Made by a program: the position numbers and the translations under genes | The notes under the pieces: model-generated | Database searches by the model: none | Seen by the model: the letters and a program-made list of their open reading frames with translations, nothing else | What the model was told of the DNA's origin: nothing | In this document: positions 44,532-55,331 of the stretch, one piece after another | Numbering within the stretch: the stretch's first letter is position 1 | How the letters are laid out: every line of letters begins with the position of its first letter | NCBI RefSeq assembly: GCF_003820355.1 | Contig: NZ_RPOK01000002.1 | Span: forward strand, 682,001 to 746,000 | Origin: Paralteromonas sediminis | GTDB lineage: Bacteria; Pseudomonadota; Gammaproteobacteria; Enterobacterales; Alteromonadaceae | Reading direction: 5' to 3' | DNA length: 64,000 nt

Positions 44532-46208
44532 TTAGCGATATTTCATTAAAGCGTGTAAAGCCTCTTGCAGTGCTTCGCCTTGCACAGCGCCCTCTCGTAC
44601 CCATACTTGAACATCATTGGCATTTACGGTGGCATTGAGCGGCTCTCCCGGCCCAATATTTTTTGATACACCGGTTAGCTGCTCTTGCCATTGACCGCTC
44701 TGCATATGTTTATCAACAGAAAAAGACGCCGCTTCATCACCTTTGTTAAGCAGCACCAACGCGGTTTGCGCAATGCCATCAGCTTGTAAAATGCGATAAA
44801 ACGCTGCCGTGTCGCCTTCAAATTGTAGATTCAGCTGTAACCCACGTTGTAACGCAGGTGTCGTTTTTCTCACGTTCGCAATTTCTGTTAACTGTTTATG
44901 GATAGGATGTGACTTGGCACGTTCTATGTTGTCTTGTCCATAATAATTGCGATTGCCAGCATGCTCTTTTGTTCCCCGCATGTAGCCCATTTCTGAACCC
45001 ATATACACTACAGGAATACCCCTTGCCGTAAACAACCAGTTATTGGCATTGATAAAGTTGTCATCCGTGGCATTAATCCTAGCCATATCGTGATTATCAT
45101 AAAAAATAGTCAGGTCATAGGGGTTGTGGTATGGCCCATGTGTCAGATACAGCACCTCTTCTAATTTAGCAAAGCTACTGTCTTCATTTTCAAATACCTC
45201 AATCATGGCTGACTGCATTGGAAAGTCGAGCACACTAATACGTCCATTTTTTGGTAATGTGTGCTGAGCGATAAAATATGGGTTGTAGTCAAAGCTCTCG
45301 CCAAACATGTAAAATTCTGGGTACTGCTCTCTTATTCTGTCTGCCATTTCACGCCAGAACGCATGTGGAACATGCTTAATAGTATCGATGCGAAACGCAT
45401 CTGCTCCCTGCTCTATCCAGTATAAATAACTGTTTATGAGGTAGTCTTTCAGATCGGGATTAGTATCATCAAGGTTAGACAATTGCATGATGTCTGGCGT
45501 ATTGCGGAAGAACGCATGCAATGGGTTATTAGGGTCTAATTCTGAAGGTGGCAAATTCATATGATCAGCCACTAAATTGCCGTCAATATCATAGAGTTCA
45601 CCAAACTTCGGCTGGTCTTCTACCATGTCAAAACTGGGCGAACCGTGATTTGCTACGATATCAAAAACCGTTTTAATACCGTATTGATCACGCAAAATGT
45701 CTGTGTATTGCTTGAAAGACAAGTCCTCAGAAACCAGGTGCTCATCGGCCTTGTAAAAGTTATTTGCCCAGTACCCATGGTAACCGGTCTTTCCTCCATC
45801 TTTAAACGCACCGCCGAACTCAATTGGCTCACCGCCCGCATAAGCTTCATCAGGGTTATCGACAATAGGCGTTAACCAAATTGCCGTGAACCCCATGTCT
45901 CGAATAAAGTCAGCATTATTGACAACGCCCCTAAGGTCACCGCCCATATATCCCACATTGGCAACCTTTCCGTCAGGCCCCTTTAAAACGCGGTTAAACG
46001 TTGGGTTCTTCCCTCCTTGCTCAGGAAAGTTATTGCTAGGGTCACCATCGACAAACCTGTCAGTCATCAAAAAATAGACGGCTTCCTTCGCGAAAGCTTC
46101 TTTGGTTCCGTAGAATTCATGCGCATTTTTTTGCGGCTGTGTAGATGCACAAGCAGACACCGACAGCACCAATCCAATAGCGCTTGCAAGACGCGTTACT
46201 TTTTTCAT
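44532..46208 (-). CDS. GH13 alpha-amylase family lipoprotein
   Basis: A 558-residue glycoside hydrolase. The signal ends in SVSAC, lipidation at C20. The GH13 conserved regions are VFDIVANHG, DAFRIDTIKH (nucleophile D275), FGESFD (acid/base E304) and FYDNHDMARI (D374). The region between 190 and 240 lacks the longer insertion of CGTases. It is likely surface- or periplasm-facing and attacks starch or maltodextrins. Its ATG overlaps the stop of the MFS transporter gene by four bases (ATGA), so it is the last gene of a three-gene operon. Confidence 0.92.
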   Translation of the reverse strand: MKKVTRLASAIGLVLSVSACASTQPQKNAHEFYGTKEAFAKEAVYFLMTDRFVDGDPSNNFPEQGGKNPTFNRVLKGPDGKVANVGYMGGDLRGVVNNADFIRDMGFTAIWLTPIVDNPDEAYAGGEPIEFGGAFKDGGKTGYHGYWANNFYKADEHLVSEDLSFKQYTDILRDQYGIKTVFDIVANHGSPSFDMVEDQPKFGELYDIDGNLVADHMNLPPSELDPNNPLHAFFRNTPDIMQLSNLDDTNPDLKDYLINSYLYWIEQGADAFRIDTIKHVPHAFWREMADRIREQYPEFYMFGESFDYNPYFIAQHTLPKNGRISVLDFPMQSAMIEVFENEDSSFAKLEEVLYLTHGPYHNPYDLTIFYDNHDMARINATDDNFINANNWLFTARGIPVVYMGSEMGYMRGTKEHAGNRNYYGQDNIERAKSHPIHKQLTEIANVRKTTPALQRGLQLNLQFEGDTAAFYRILQADGIAQTALVLLNKGDEAASFSVDKHMQSGQWQEQLTGVSKNIGPGEPLNATVNANDVQVWVREGAVQGEALQEALHALMKYR

Positions 46209-47686
46209 AGCGATTGCGCTCCTTCATATTCCGACACATCTTCTTTCACAAAGAACACGGAAATCGCCGCAGCCAACATACTCACTCCAGCGACAACGAT
46301 AATGTAAACAGCATTGTTATCGAAAACAGCGCTCAAGATTAATCCTGAAAGCAAGCCCGATACAATTTGGGGAAACGCCACAGTAAAATTAAATATCCCC
46401 ATATAAACGCCGGTTTTTTCAGGAGGCAATGACCCAGCCAACATCGCATAAGGCATTGCCAGAATTGCAGCCCAGGCAATGCCCACCCCTATCATTGGGA
46501 GCAATAGGTTCACTGCGCCAGCCGGAACAGTGACCTGAGTGATAAACAAATTCACATTGACTTGCTCAAGATCTTGGAAAAGTAAAAAGCTCATGTAGCT
46601 GATAGCACCCAAAAAGAGCGCGCCGGCATAAACAGTTTTCCTACCTAAGGTATCAGCCAGTTTTGCAAGAACAATGGAGAATAAGGCGGCAAATACCGAA
46701 TAGGCGGCAAACAAAATACCCACCCAATCACCAGCAGCACCTTTTGCATCGATAACAAACTTTGGTACCACAGCTACACTGGCCAAATGTGCCGAATCCC
46801 ACCATATTTTGTCGATACCCCATATATGCTGAGTTATAGCGGGCGTGGTGTATACCCACATAATAAATAGGGCGAACCAAGAGAAAAATTGCACAACGGC
46901 TAGTTGACGCATGGTGGTTGGCATGGTTTTTACTAGTGCAAAAAAATCACTCAACCTTTCCCCTATGGATTTTTTCTCGGCTAGTTCAGCCTCAGCCGCT
47001 TCGGCTGACACGCCCTTATAAGCGTAGTATTCCTTGGGTGCATATTCCTTAGTTCTGAATACCGTCCATAATACTGACCCAAGTAAAACCGTGGCACCAA
47101 TGTAAAACGCCCATACTACAGAGGGCGCGACCTCGCCTGCCTGTGCAGTATTCTCAAGCCCAACAACATTGGTGAGTACAAAGGGTAAAATTGAGCCGAT
47201 TACAGCGCCAATGTTAATAAGTAACGACTGTATAGAGTATCCAATGTTACGTTGCTCTGGCGGCACCATGTCTGACACCAGAGAACGGAAAGGCTGAAAA
47301 CAAACATTAAACGAGGCATCCATGAGCGCAAGCATGAGTGCACCGAAAATCATGGGAGCCATAAAAGCAACAAATAGCGGTGCATTAGGCATCAAAAACA
47401 TGCCGATAGCGGCAGCTATTGCACCGACAAAAATAAACGGGCGGCGGCGACCCAGTCTATTCCAGGTGCGATCTGATGCCGCCCCAACAATAGGCTGAAC
47501 AATAAGTCCCATGATGGGTGCGACTAGCCAAAACAATGACAATGAGTGTAAATCTGCACCTAAATCAGACAATATTCTACTTACGTTGGCGTTCTGAAGT
47601 GCAAAGCCGAATTGCACCCCTAGAAAGCCAAACGAGACTGTCCAAATTTGCCAGAAAGACAGTTGTGGTTGTGTTTTTTTCTGCAT
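46205..47686 (-). CDS. MFS sugar transporter (maltose/SLC45-like)
   Basis: A 493-residue transporter with twelve hydrophobic helices. GAASDRTWNRLGRRRPFIFVG is the MFS cytoplasmic loop signature (quoted in part: NRLGRRRPF), and FGFALQNANVSRILSDLGAD is close to the start of SLC45/sucrose-type and Alteromonadales maltose transporters. It would bring maltose or short maltodextrins across the inner membrane with protons. The ATG at 47686 gives the standard N-terminus. It lies between two GH13 genes, 13 bp after the first. Confidence 0.9.
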   Translation of the reverse strand: MQKKTQPQLSFWQIWTVSFGFLGVQFGFALQNANVSRILSDLGADLHSLSLFWLVAPIMGLIVQPIVGAASDRTWNRLGRRRPFIFVGAIAAAIGMFLMPNAPLFVAFMAPMIFGALMLALMDASFNVCFQPFRSLVSDMVPPEQRNIGYSIQSLLINIGAVIGSILPFVLTNVVGLENTAQAGEVAPSVVWAFYIGATVLLGSVLWTVFRTKEYAPKEYYAYKGVSAEAAEAELAEKKSIGERLSDFFALVKTMPTTMRQLAVVQFFSWFALFIMWVYTTPAITQHIWGIDKIWWDSAHLASVAVVPKFVIDAKGAAGDWVGILFAAYSVFAALFSIVLAKLADTLGRKTVYAGALFLGAISYMSFLLFQDLEQVNVNLFITQVTVPAGAVNLLLPMIGVGIAWAAILAMPYAMLAGSLPPEKTGVYMGIFNFTVAFPQIVSGLLSGLILSAVFDNNAVYIIVVAGVSMLAAAISVFFVKEDVSEYEGAQSL

Positions 47687-47699
47687 AATTAGCTCATTA

Positions 47700-49565
47700 T
47701 TATTTTGAATGTAATGTATAAACCGTCGCTGACATTGCCGGTAACGTAAGTGATTGACCCACAGGCAATTCCGCGTCGTCTTTCCAGCGAACCATACTCT
47801 TTGCATGGAACAAATGACGTGTAAATCGAGTTAAATCAAGTGTAGTAGTTTCTGTATTTTTATTAACGACAACCATAACCTCAGGCTCACTTTGCGCCAT
47901 GTGCCTAAAATATACATAAGTGCCCTCATGCGGTGAATAATGGATGAAACGACCATTGGTTATGGCTTGGCTGGCTTTTCGCTTATTCAGTAAAAGTTTT
48001 AGTCTGGCCTGAGCTTTTTTTTGCTTATCGGTTAAGCCCTGTCCGGTAAATGCATTTACTGTCTTATCTGAAAATCCGCCCGGAAAATCTGCGCGGATAA
48101 ACCCGTGATCATCAGTCCCAGGATGATGCATCATGATTTCAGTACCGTAAAATATTTGTGGAATTCCCCGGGTCGTCAAGAGAATTGTCATAGCAATATT
48201 CCACTTATCGTAGTCATCATCCAACTGTGTGGTAATGCGGCTCATGTCGTGATTATCACCAAAAATAACAAGATCATAAGGATCTCCATACACAAAATCT
48301 GCAGCCAGAATGTCATAAAGCTGTCTGAGACCAACATCCCACCTTTCTGGGTTTTTGATGCTATTTACCAGCGCAACCTGTAACGGAAAATCCATCACAC
48401 TAGGTAAGTCAGTCTGATAGTTATCATGGCGCAACGACCCCTTCTGCCAATAGGCTGTTATCATGGGGTTAACTGACCATTCCTCGCCTACAATATTGAG
48501 GTTTGGATATTCCGTCATAATGCGCTTAGTCCACTGTGACAGAAATTGCTTATCGGCATAGGAATAAGTATCAACTCGCAACCCGCTTAAATTGGCAAAC
48601 TCAATCCACCAGATTGCATGCTGAATCAGATACTGGGCAACGTAAGGGTTACGTTGATTCAAATCTGGCATTGTCGGTACAAACCAGCCTTCACTGTGCG
48701 CTTTTGCATCCGCTTCAACACCATGTGGGTCGTGCAGTGCTTCTCTTCTGTGGCTGGTAGGCACAAATTCAAAGTTATGATTCACCCAGTCTTCACTGGG
48801 TCTGTCCTTCATCCAGATGTGCTCACTACCAATGTGGTTCAATACAACATCTTTTATGATGCCAATGCCTTTATCACGGGCCTTATCGCTTAAAAGCCGA
48901 TACTCCTCATTGCTACCAAAGCGAGGGTCGATCTTGAAGTAGTCAGTGGTTGAGTAACCGTGGTAAGAGTATTGTGGCATGGCGTTTTCAAGCAGCGGCA
49001 TCGTCCAGATCTGGGTAAAGCCCATTTCACTCAGGTAATCTAGGTTCGCCATAATCCCCGCGATATCACCACCGTGTCTGCCGCCTTTGTATGCAGTGTT
49101 TGGCTGTTCTTTGTAACCGGATACCGTATCGTTCTTAGGATCGCCATTCGCAAATCGGTCAGGTGTAATCAGATAAATCACATCAGACGCATCAAAACCT
49201 GCTCGCTGAGCAGAGCCAGCAGCACGCTGTGCAAAAGTATAAGTAAACGACAGCGAATCGCCCTCAGGGCCAGTCAGGGTGAATGTAGCCTCACCGGGTT
49301 TCATCTGTTCACTGAGTTCAAGGTCAACCATGAGATAGTTGTCCCCGCCAGGGCTTGCACTGTCCACGATGCTGACACCATAAAAGTCAGTCTCTATGCT
49401 GTAATCACTGATGTTTGGATGACGAACCATGAGCTGAAGGTGATGATCTTTCATCCCTTGCCACCATGATGGAGGAGAAACCTCCACGGCAGAAGTCGCG
49501 CAGCTACACAAAACAAGTAGCAAACTACATACGATAAATTGGCCACGCATGGATACTTTATTCAT
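47700..49565 (-). CDS. GH13 cyclomaltodextrinase/neopullulanase-like lipoprotein
   Basis: A 621-residue enzyme. The signal ends LVLCSC, so lipidation at C22 is likely though the lipobox is unusual. An N-terminal cyclomaltodextrinase-type beta domain (about 25-115) precedes the barrel. GH13 regions are DVVLNHIG, GLRVDTYSYADKQF (nucleophile D332), IVGEEWS (E361) and FGDNHDMSRI. The domain order resembles SusA-type neopullulanases. The ATG at 49565 is used; the frame runs 27 codons further upstream across the operator. It is first in its operon. Confidence 0.9.
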   Translation of the reverse strand: MNKVSMRGQFIVCSLLLVLCSCATSAVEVSPPSWWQGMKDHHLQLMVRHPNISDYSIETDFYGVSIVDSASPGGDNYLMVDLELSEQMKPGEATFTLTGPEGDSLSFTYTFAQRAAGSAQRAGFDASDVIYLITPDRFANGDPKNDTVSGYKEQPNTAYKGGRHGGDIAGIMANLDYLSEMGFTQIWTMPLLENAMPQYSYHGYSTTDYFKIDPRFGSNEEYRLLSDKARDKGIGIIKDVVLNHIGSEHIWMKDRPSEDWVNHNFEFVPTSHRREALHDPHGVEADAKAHSEGWFVPTMPDLNQRNPYVAQYLIQHAIWWIEFANLSGLRVDTYSYADKQFLSQWTKRIMTEYPNLNIVGEEWSVNPMITAYWQKGSLRHDNYQTDLPSVMDFPLQVALVNSIKNPERWDVGLRQLYDILAADFVYGDPYDLVIFGDNHDMSRITTQLDDDYDKWNIAMTILLTTRGIPQIFYGTEIMMHHPGTDDHGFIRADFPGGFSDKTVNAFTGQGLTDKQKKAQARLKLLLNKRKASQAITNGRFIHYSPHEGTYVYFRHMAQSEPEVMVVVNKNTETTTLDLTRFTRHLFHAKSMVRWKDDAELPVGQSLTLPAMSATVYTLHSK

Positions 49566-49631
49566 AGTGTTAATACAGTGTAAATAGAATTCTTGCAGTC
49601 TACCTTTACCCGTGTTGTTCCACCAAATACA

Positions 49632-49645
49632 TGCATACGTATTCA
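49632..49645. promoter_or_regulatory. Candidate LacI-family operator between GH13 operon and halogenase gene
   Basis: TGCATACGTATTCA is a near-perfect palindrome (ideal TGAATACGTATTCA) with the central CG typical of LacI-family operators. It lies 67 bp upstream of the GH13 start on the minus strand and 66 bp upstream of the halogenase start on the plus strand. The same 14 bases occur at 57317-57330 upstream of the second operon. Confidence 0.8.
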
Positions 49646-49711
49646 ATGTTTTGCATGATGAACATCAACATGTTAAAAATTTTAACAAACTTGATAAAGC
49701 AATGAGACGTT

Positions 49712-51202
49712 GTGTTTGCTAACAAAACGATTGCGATAATTGGCGGAGGCACCGCAGGATGGATGAGTGCCGCTTGGCTGCAACATCACTGTGACGACAC
49801 AGCTCGCATTCTGCTAATCGAGTCTGATGATATTGGTACCATTGGCGTTGGGGAAGGCACCACACCTCACCTCTCAGTGTTTTTTGATACGTTAGGAATT
49901 AAAGAGCAAACTTGGATGCCTGCTTGCTCTGCCACTTTTAAAAATGGTATTACCTTCACCAACTGGACCAGTAGACCCACTGCGCCAAGCTATTTTCATC
50001 CTTTCCCGTCGGCCAGTGATCGGTACTCTGCGGGCTTTTTCCTGCAAGCTGTTGAGGCCATGCGAAAAAATGTGCCCATTGGCCCTACCCTACCTGACAG
50101 CTATTTTTTGTCTTGGCACTTAACACAAGCCGCACAAAGCCCACGTAGAATAAAAACGGGGGCCAATATTCCACTGAGCTATGCTTACCATTTTGATGCA
50201 GGTTTGTTAGCTAGATTCCTCCGAGAATGGTGTGAGCAAAGAGGCGTTATTCGCTATCAAGGCCGTATTACTCGTGTCGGCCAACATGAAAATGGACAAA
50301 TTAGCGCTGTTTATACCAATAACATTGATTCGCCCATCAACGCTGACTTTTTCATAGATTGCAGCGGTTTTCGCAGTTTGCTGGCACAGCAAACCCTCAA
50401 TACCCCTTTTGTTTCTTATGCGGACAGCCTACTCAACAATGCCGCCATCGCATTGCCTTGCGAGGCCTTATCGCCGTTATCGCCACATACTGTTTCCTGT
50501 GCCATGCCAAGTGGCTGGCGCTGGCAGATCCCATTGCAGCACAGAACAGGGAATGGCTATGTATACAGCGATAGCTACATCAGTGCAGAAGAAGCAGAAC
50601 AGCAACTGGTCCAGGCTGTAGCAAGTAAACCATTAAATCAAAGTCCTACCCATTTAACTTTTCGCGTTGGGCGTCTGGAAAAAACTTGGTCGGAAAACTG
50701 CCTGAGCGTCGGTTTATCACAAGGTTTTATCGAACCTCTTGAAGCTACAGGCTTACATCTGGTGCTTTGCACACTCAGTGAGTTCACCGCGGCGATGGCG
50801 CGTTGTAATGAGTCACAGCAAGCCATGAACACAGTGAATGAAAGCATTTCTGCGCGTTTTGATGGCATTAAAGACTACATTGTTGCGCATTATCTTATGT
50901 CAGATCGCAACGACAGCGAGTATTGGCGAGCTGCACGTTCTGTCACCCCGTCAGATACGCTGCAAGCCCTGCTCGATTGCTGGCACAATGGCGGCAATTT
51001 GATAACAAAAATCGACAAACTCGGTATCAGCCAGTATTACAGTGTTATCAGTTGGTATTGTTTGTTGGCTGGGTATGATGCATTCACACAAAATAAAACA
51101 CACCCAAGGGCGCCGTTACAATGGCAGCAATTGCAGGAAAAACTCAAAAGCTGGCAAGCACACTTTCTGGACCATGAAGAAGCCCTTAATCAGTTTTTAT
51201 AA
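49712..51202 (+). CDS. Tryptophan halogenase family flavoprotein
   Basis: A 496-residue flavin-dependent enzyme. FAD site [15 protein letters not shown] begins at residue 9. The catalytic-type lysine is K77 in [12 protein letters not shown], and the halogenase motif WxWxIP is present as GWRWQIP, so chemistry is probably intact. Such genes are common in carbohydrate loci of Alteromonadales and Xanthomonadales, where no halogenated product is known. It starts at GTG 49712 with AATGAG upstream. It is divergent from the GH13 operon and shares its operator. No flavin reductase adjoins it. It overlaps the Aer-like gene by 13 bp at the 3' end. Confidence 0.9.
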   Translation: MFANKTIAIIGGGTAGWMSAAWLQHHCDDTARILLIESDDIGTIGVGEGTTPHLSVFFDTLGIKEQTWMPACSATFKNGITFTNWTSRPTAPSYFHPFPSASDRYSAGFFLQAVEAMRKNVPIGPTLPDSYFLSWHLTQAAQSPRRIKTGANIPLSYAYHFDAGLLARFLREWCEQRGVIRYQGRITRVGQHENGQISAVYTNNIDSPINADFFIDCSGFRSLLAQQTLNTPFVSYADSLLNNAAIALPCEALSPLSPHTVSCAMPSGWRWQIPLQHRTGNGYVYSDSYISAEEAEQQLVQAVASKPLNQSPTHLTFRVGRLEKTWSENCLSVGLSQGFIEPLEATGLHLVLCTLSEFTAAMARCNESQQAMNTVNESISARFDGIKDYIVAHYLMSDRNDSEYWRAARSVTPSDTLQALLDCWHNGGNLITKIDKLGISQYYSVISWYCLLAGYDAFTQNKTHPRAPLQWQQLQEKLKSWQAHFLDHEEALNQFL

Positions 51203-52779
51203 CCCACTCGCGTGGTGTTGCTGAATCGCGTAATCACGGAGTTAACCTCTTTAATCGTATTGGTCAGCTTTGTACTTGCCTGAACGGATTCTTCAGTGGC
51301 TCGTTGCGTTTCATTGGCGCCCTCAGCAATATCAATGATTTGCTTGTTAATATGCTCGGCGACTTCACTTTGCTGCTCCACCGCCGATGACATCTCAAGG
51401 GTTTGATCAGCGATACGCGAAACCGCTGCGTTAATCACTGAGAGCGCAGCCCGGGTTTCGTCAACGATGGTAGTGCCGCGCTCGGCAGCCTGCATACCCT
51501 CATTAGACACACTCACCGCTCTCTCAGTACGTGTTGTTAACTCTTCAATAATTTTGTGTATGCGGTCGGTAGACTCGCGCGTTTTGGAGGCCAGTGATCT
51601 CACCTCATCAGCCACAACCGCAAAGCCTCTACCTTGTTCGCCAGCACGTGCAGCCTCAATAGCAGCATTAAGTGCCAAGAGATTTGTCTGTTCGGCAATA
51701 CTGGAAATAATACTGGCAGCTTCACCAATATCATTGGTTGACTGCGCCAGCTCTTTTACCGTTGTTGATATTGAATCAACTACATCGCGCAAAGCCATCA
51801 GGGCCTGCATAGACTTCTCCGCTTTTTCGTTCCCTGCAGTCACATTGGTAGACGCTTCTCGACTGCTTTGTGCATTGAGCTCAACGTTATTGGCAACAGA
51901 TTGTATAGACTGTGACATTTGCGTGATGGCAGACGCTATTTGTTGTGTGGCCTGGTTTTGTTGGACCACAGTTGCACTTGTGCTTTGTGCAATTTTTTGC
52001 GTTGAAGACGCAATATCTTCGAGCCCATCTACAGCATCAGCCGTTCTGGCCAGTGAAGTCCGACTTTTGGCCAATTCACACCCAAGCACCAACTTTGCGC
52101 GGGAGCGTGCACCGTAGTCGTCAAAGTAAGTTTGCGCGACGACAGGGTTATCATATGAATCTGGGCTCAAAGCAATAAGCTTTTCCCAATCTTGAGTGTT
52201 GGTATACATGACCCATGCACAAGTCACAACAAAGCCAACAAACACAATTGCTGCAGCTGCGGCGCCTATGGAAAAAAGTGCAGAAAGCGAGGCAATGAGT
52301 CCAACGGTAGTAAATGGCAGCGTTTTTTTACCATAATGCAACATCAGCTCGGCCATACTGGTACTGGATTTACCCTCTCTTAGCCGCGCATAACGTTTAT
52401 CAGCGCGCGCTATTTCATCGTCGTAAGCCGGCACTCTGACCGATTCATAGCCAACGATTTTGCCTTGCTCAAATACCGGTGTAACAAAGGCAGAAACCCA
52501 ATAATGATCACCATTTTTACGTCTGTTTTTGACCAGTCCCATCCATATTTTTCCGGCCTGCAGCGTTGCCCACATTTCTCTGAATACGCCTTCTGGCATA
52601 TCAGGATGACGGATCATATTGTGATTTTTATTGATAAGCTCATCGCGGTTATAACCACTGACCTCAACAAAGGCATCATTGCAGTGCGTAATGATGCCTC
52701 GTACATCTGTAGAAGATATTAGTCGATAGTCTTTGGGGAATTTATATTCCTGTTGCGTTACCGGCTGATTATTGCGCAT
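51190..52779 (-). CDS. aer: Aer-type PAS-containing chemoreceptor (energy taxis)
   Basis: A 529-residue receptor. The N-terminal PAS domain carries [11 protein letters not shown] and W70, with R57, H58 and D60 at the same positions as the FAD-binding residues of E. coli Aer. A membrane anchor lies at about 160-195 without a periplasmic domain. A long methyl-accepting signalling domain follows, with the hairpin tip [20 protein letters not shown] near residue 380. It should report redox state of the respiratory chain to the chemotaxis system. It lies between the halogenase and GH31 genes but is not obviously in their operon. Confidence 0.93.
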   Translation of the reverse strand: MRNNQPVTQQEYKFPKDYRLISSTDVRGIITHCNDAFVEVSGYNRDELINKNHNMIRHPDMPEGVFREMWATLQAGKIWMGLVKNRRKNGDHYWVSAFVTPVFEQGKIVGYESVRVPAYDDEIARADKRYARLREGKSSTSMAELMLHYGKKTLPFTTVGLIASLSALFSIGAAAAAIVFVGFVVTCAWVMYTNTQDWEKLIALSPDSYDNPVVAQTYFDDYGARSRAKLVLGCELAKSRTSLARTADAVDGLEDIASSTQKIAQSTSATVVQQNQATQQIASAITQMSQSIQSVANNVELNAQSSREASTNVTAGNEKAEKSMQALMALRDVVDSISTTVKELAQSTNDIGEAASIISSIAEQTNLLALNAAIEAARAGEQGRGFAVVADEVRSLASKTRESTDRIHKIIEELTTRTERAVSVSNEGMQAAERGTTIVDETRAALSVINAAVSRIADQTLEMSSAVEQQSEVAEHINKQIIDIAEGANETQRATEESVQASTKLTNTIKEVNSVITRFSNTTRVGYKN

Positions 52780-52904
52780 TTACACTGTCACTCCATTAAT
52801 TCTTATTGTCGCAGCATGGACATTTTTCTGCATGCCGCACCTTTCAACATAGTTAAAAATGGTGTGATTACAAATTAAGTATCAGATAAATAGCCGTTTT
52901 GTTT

Positions 52905-55331
52905 CTATAATGCGATGTCAATTTTCATCGGCTGGCTTAACGACAAGTTAGTCTTGATAATTAATCGACTCTTTTGCTCATCCCACTGCCAAGCATCACT
53001 GAGAAGTCCATCAATAGCAACACCGGTAGGCTTTGTATTAAGGGCGTGAATATGCCATTCAACAGGTCGTTGCTGCTTCACTCCTTCATACTGGCCTTGC
53101 GTGTTTGCGTTGATCTGTAAGGTCTCATTGACATGAGAGGCCTCAAACTGCATCGCAATATATTGTGCTTCTTGTATCGCTTGAGGATTCACTCCATCAT
53201 CTTCATACAGAGTAAAAATAGAATGTTTTCCAGACGCATTGGCCCAATGATGGATTTCCAAAGGTTGATTATGCGAATCTCGCGTTCTCTTTAAACCCGG
53301 TTGCATTGGCACAAACGCCCCCGCTTTGACAAAAACAGGTAGCGTATTAATGTCTAGCGGATACTCGACAGTGCCGCCCCCTTCATAGTGTTTGTGGTCA
53401 AAAAAGCCAAACCAGTCTCCTTCAGGTAAATCAACAGAAACCGATGACACTCCCGGAGCGGTGACAGGTTGAACAAGAAACGCCTCACCCCACAAATAGC
53501 TATCGTCATGGGTAAAATATGCCTCACTGTCTATAAAAGCCAAAGGACGCATTAAGGGCATGCCTGTCAGTGCATTTTCATACGCAAGAGAATAATTATA
53601 AGGCAACAAGTCATAGCGTAACTGTATAAAACGTTTGACGATATCCCGTGTATCTTGGTCGTGAAACACCGGTTCTGGTGGAATGTGCTCTTGCGCATGA
53701 GGGCGGTAAACAGGCGTAAACACACCCGCCTGCAACCAACGCGTATACATCTCGGCATCAAATTCCTCTCCACCTGCAAAACCGCCTAAATCAGAGTGGG
53801 TATAGGCGAGACCAAACACACTCATCTGCAATGACAGTTCAACTTGTGGCTTTAACCCTCCCCAGCTTCTGGCAACATCACCGGTCCACGGGATCATCCC
53901 ATATCGCTGGCTACCCAGAAAGCCAGACCGCATTAAAACAAGGGGCCGTTTTTGCGGATTTTTGGTCAGGGTTCTTTCATAGACCATTTGTGCCCATTTG
54001 TGGCCATAGGCATTGTGGACTTCGTCTCCGGTTACCGTCACACCTTCCCAATTGTGCATCGCGTCATACGGGTGAACCTCAGGCTCGCCCAAATCTCCCC
54101 ACCATCCACTGACACCTTGGTCAGACAATTTCGCATAGTGTTGCCAGAACCAGTCCTGAGCATCGGGATTAAACACATCTACCAAACCAGTATTACCAAA
54201 ATAAAAGTCAAACAGCCTAGGCTCACCTGCTAGGTTGGTGGCTAATGCACGACTATCTGCCGCATGTTTATACTGGCTTGACGTAGTAAGAATAAAGGGC
54301 TCTGTGATCACAACGGTATTGACACCCTGTGCAGAAAAATCAGCAATCATTTTCTCCGGTGTTGGAAACGCGTTCCTGTCCCAATCAAGATTACCCATGT
54401 GGCCCTTGATATCAGGCCCAAACCAGTACAAATCCAACACAACCGCGTCCAATGGGATATCGAACTGGTTGTATAGAGAGACTACCTCTCTTGTTTGCTG
54501 TTCAGAGCGATAGCCAAAACGCGAGGCAAAATTACCTAGTGCCCATTTTGGCGGCAATGGTTGTTTACCTGTGAGACTAACAACTTGCTTCACCAACTCT
54601 GGCAAGGCATCGGCTACAGAAACAACATAAGCCACACGTCCACTTACTGCGTCAAATTGCAGCACGTTCTTTTCTGTGTGTCCGATATCCAAATTACCCT
54701 TGGCCGTATTGTCAAATAAAATGGCGTAGTGCTTTGACGACATGACTGCAGGTAGGCTGTAGTACATCTGGTCGGTTTCAACGTCAGCATAACCATAAGA
54801 GGCACGGTTATACAGTGGCATTCTTTTGCCACGACGGTCCATACCCATAACACGCTGGCCACCGCCATAGAGCTTCTCCGTGTCATTTAAGCGAAACCTG
54901 ACACCGCGGAGACCGTCATAAATAAAGCCACCTTGCTCCTCTTCGACTTTCACCACCCCCTGTTTCATGAAACGCAAACGAAAGGGGGATTTTTCTACCG
55001 CAACCTGAATATCGGGGGCATTGAACAACAAATATGCGCCTTTGTCTTGCACACTTGTATTTACCTGTAGACGTGCTGACTGAGTGTCGTTAGATAAGGC
55101 CAATCCAGGCAATGTGGAAACACCCTCTTTTTGATACACCACTTCAACACTGCCCTGTCCAAGCCCTCCTATGTTCACAGACATCCCATCACTACGCTGA
55201 ATGGTAAGCGTAGAGGCATCATGCGAAAAAGACGTTACATCTGCAGCCGTTGCTTTGAATACCGACGTAAATGCGGTAATACACAGTAACAGTGCTAGGT
55301 AATAATTTTTTTTAATCATAACGAAGCTCAT
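52905..55331 (-). CDS. GH31 family alpha-glucosidase, exported
   Basis: An 808-residue enzyme with a signal peptide ending near KATA-AD. An N-terminal beta-sandwich precedes the barrel. The nucleophile aspartate is in GWWGDLGEPEVHP, and the acid/base aspartate in MIPWTGDVARSW. A proximal C-terminal beta domain and a DUF5110-like tail follow. It would release glucose from maltodextrins or isomalto-oligosaccharides in the periplasm. The first ATG overlaps the upstream GH13 stop by one base (TAATG); a second ATG at 55319 with GAG seven bases before it gives a better signal peptide and may be the true start. Confidence 0.92.
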   Translation of the reverse strand: MSFVMIKKNYYLALLLCITAFTSVFKATAADVTSFSHDASTLTIQRSDGMSVNIGGLGQGSVEVVYQKEGVSTLPGLALSNDTQSARLQVNTSVQDKGAYLLFNAPDIQVAVEKSPFRLRFMKQGVVKVEEEQGGFIYDGLRGVRFRLNDTEKLYGGGQRVMGMDRRGKRMPLYNRASYGYADVETDQMYYSLPAVMSSKHYAILFDNTAKGNLDIGHTEKNVLQFDAVSGRVAYVVSVADALPELVKQVVSLTGKQPLPPKWALGNFASRFGYRSEQQTREVVSLYNQFDIPLDAVVLDLYWFGPDIKGHMGNLDWDRNAFPTPEKMIADFSAQGVNTVVITEPFILTTSSQYKHAADSRALATNLAGEPRLFDFYFGNTGLVDVFNPDAQDWFWQHYAKLSDQGVSGWWGDLGEPEVHPYDAMHNWEGVTVTGDEVHNAYGHKWAQMVYERTLTKNPQKRPLVLMRSGFLGSQRYGMIPWTGDVARSWGGLKPQVELSLQMSVFGLAYTHSDLGGFAGGEEFDAEMYTRWLQAGVFTPVYRPHAQEHIPPEPVFHDQDTRDIVKRFIQLRYDLLPYNYSLAYENALTGMPLMRPLAFIDSEAYFTHDDSYLWGEAFLVQPVTAPGVSSVSVDLPEGDWFGFFDHKHYEGGGTVEYPLDINTLPVFVKAGAFVPMQPGLKRTRDSHNQPLEIHHWANASGKHSIFTLYEDDGVNPQAIQEAQYIAMQFEASHVNETLQINANTQGQYEGVKQQRPVEWHIHALNTKPTGVAIDGLLSDAWQWDEQKSRLIIKTNLSLSQPMKIDIAL

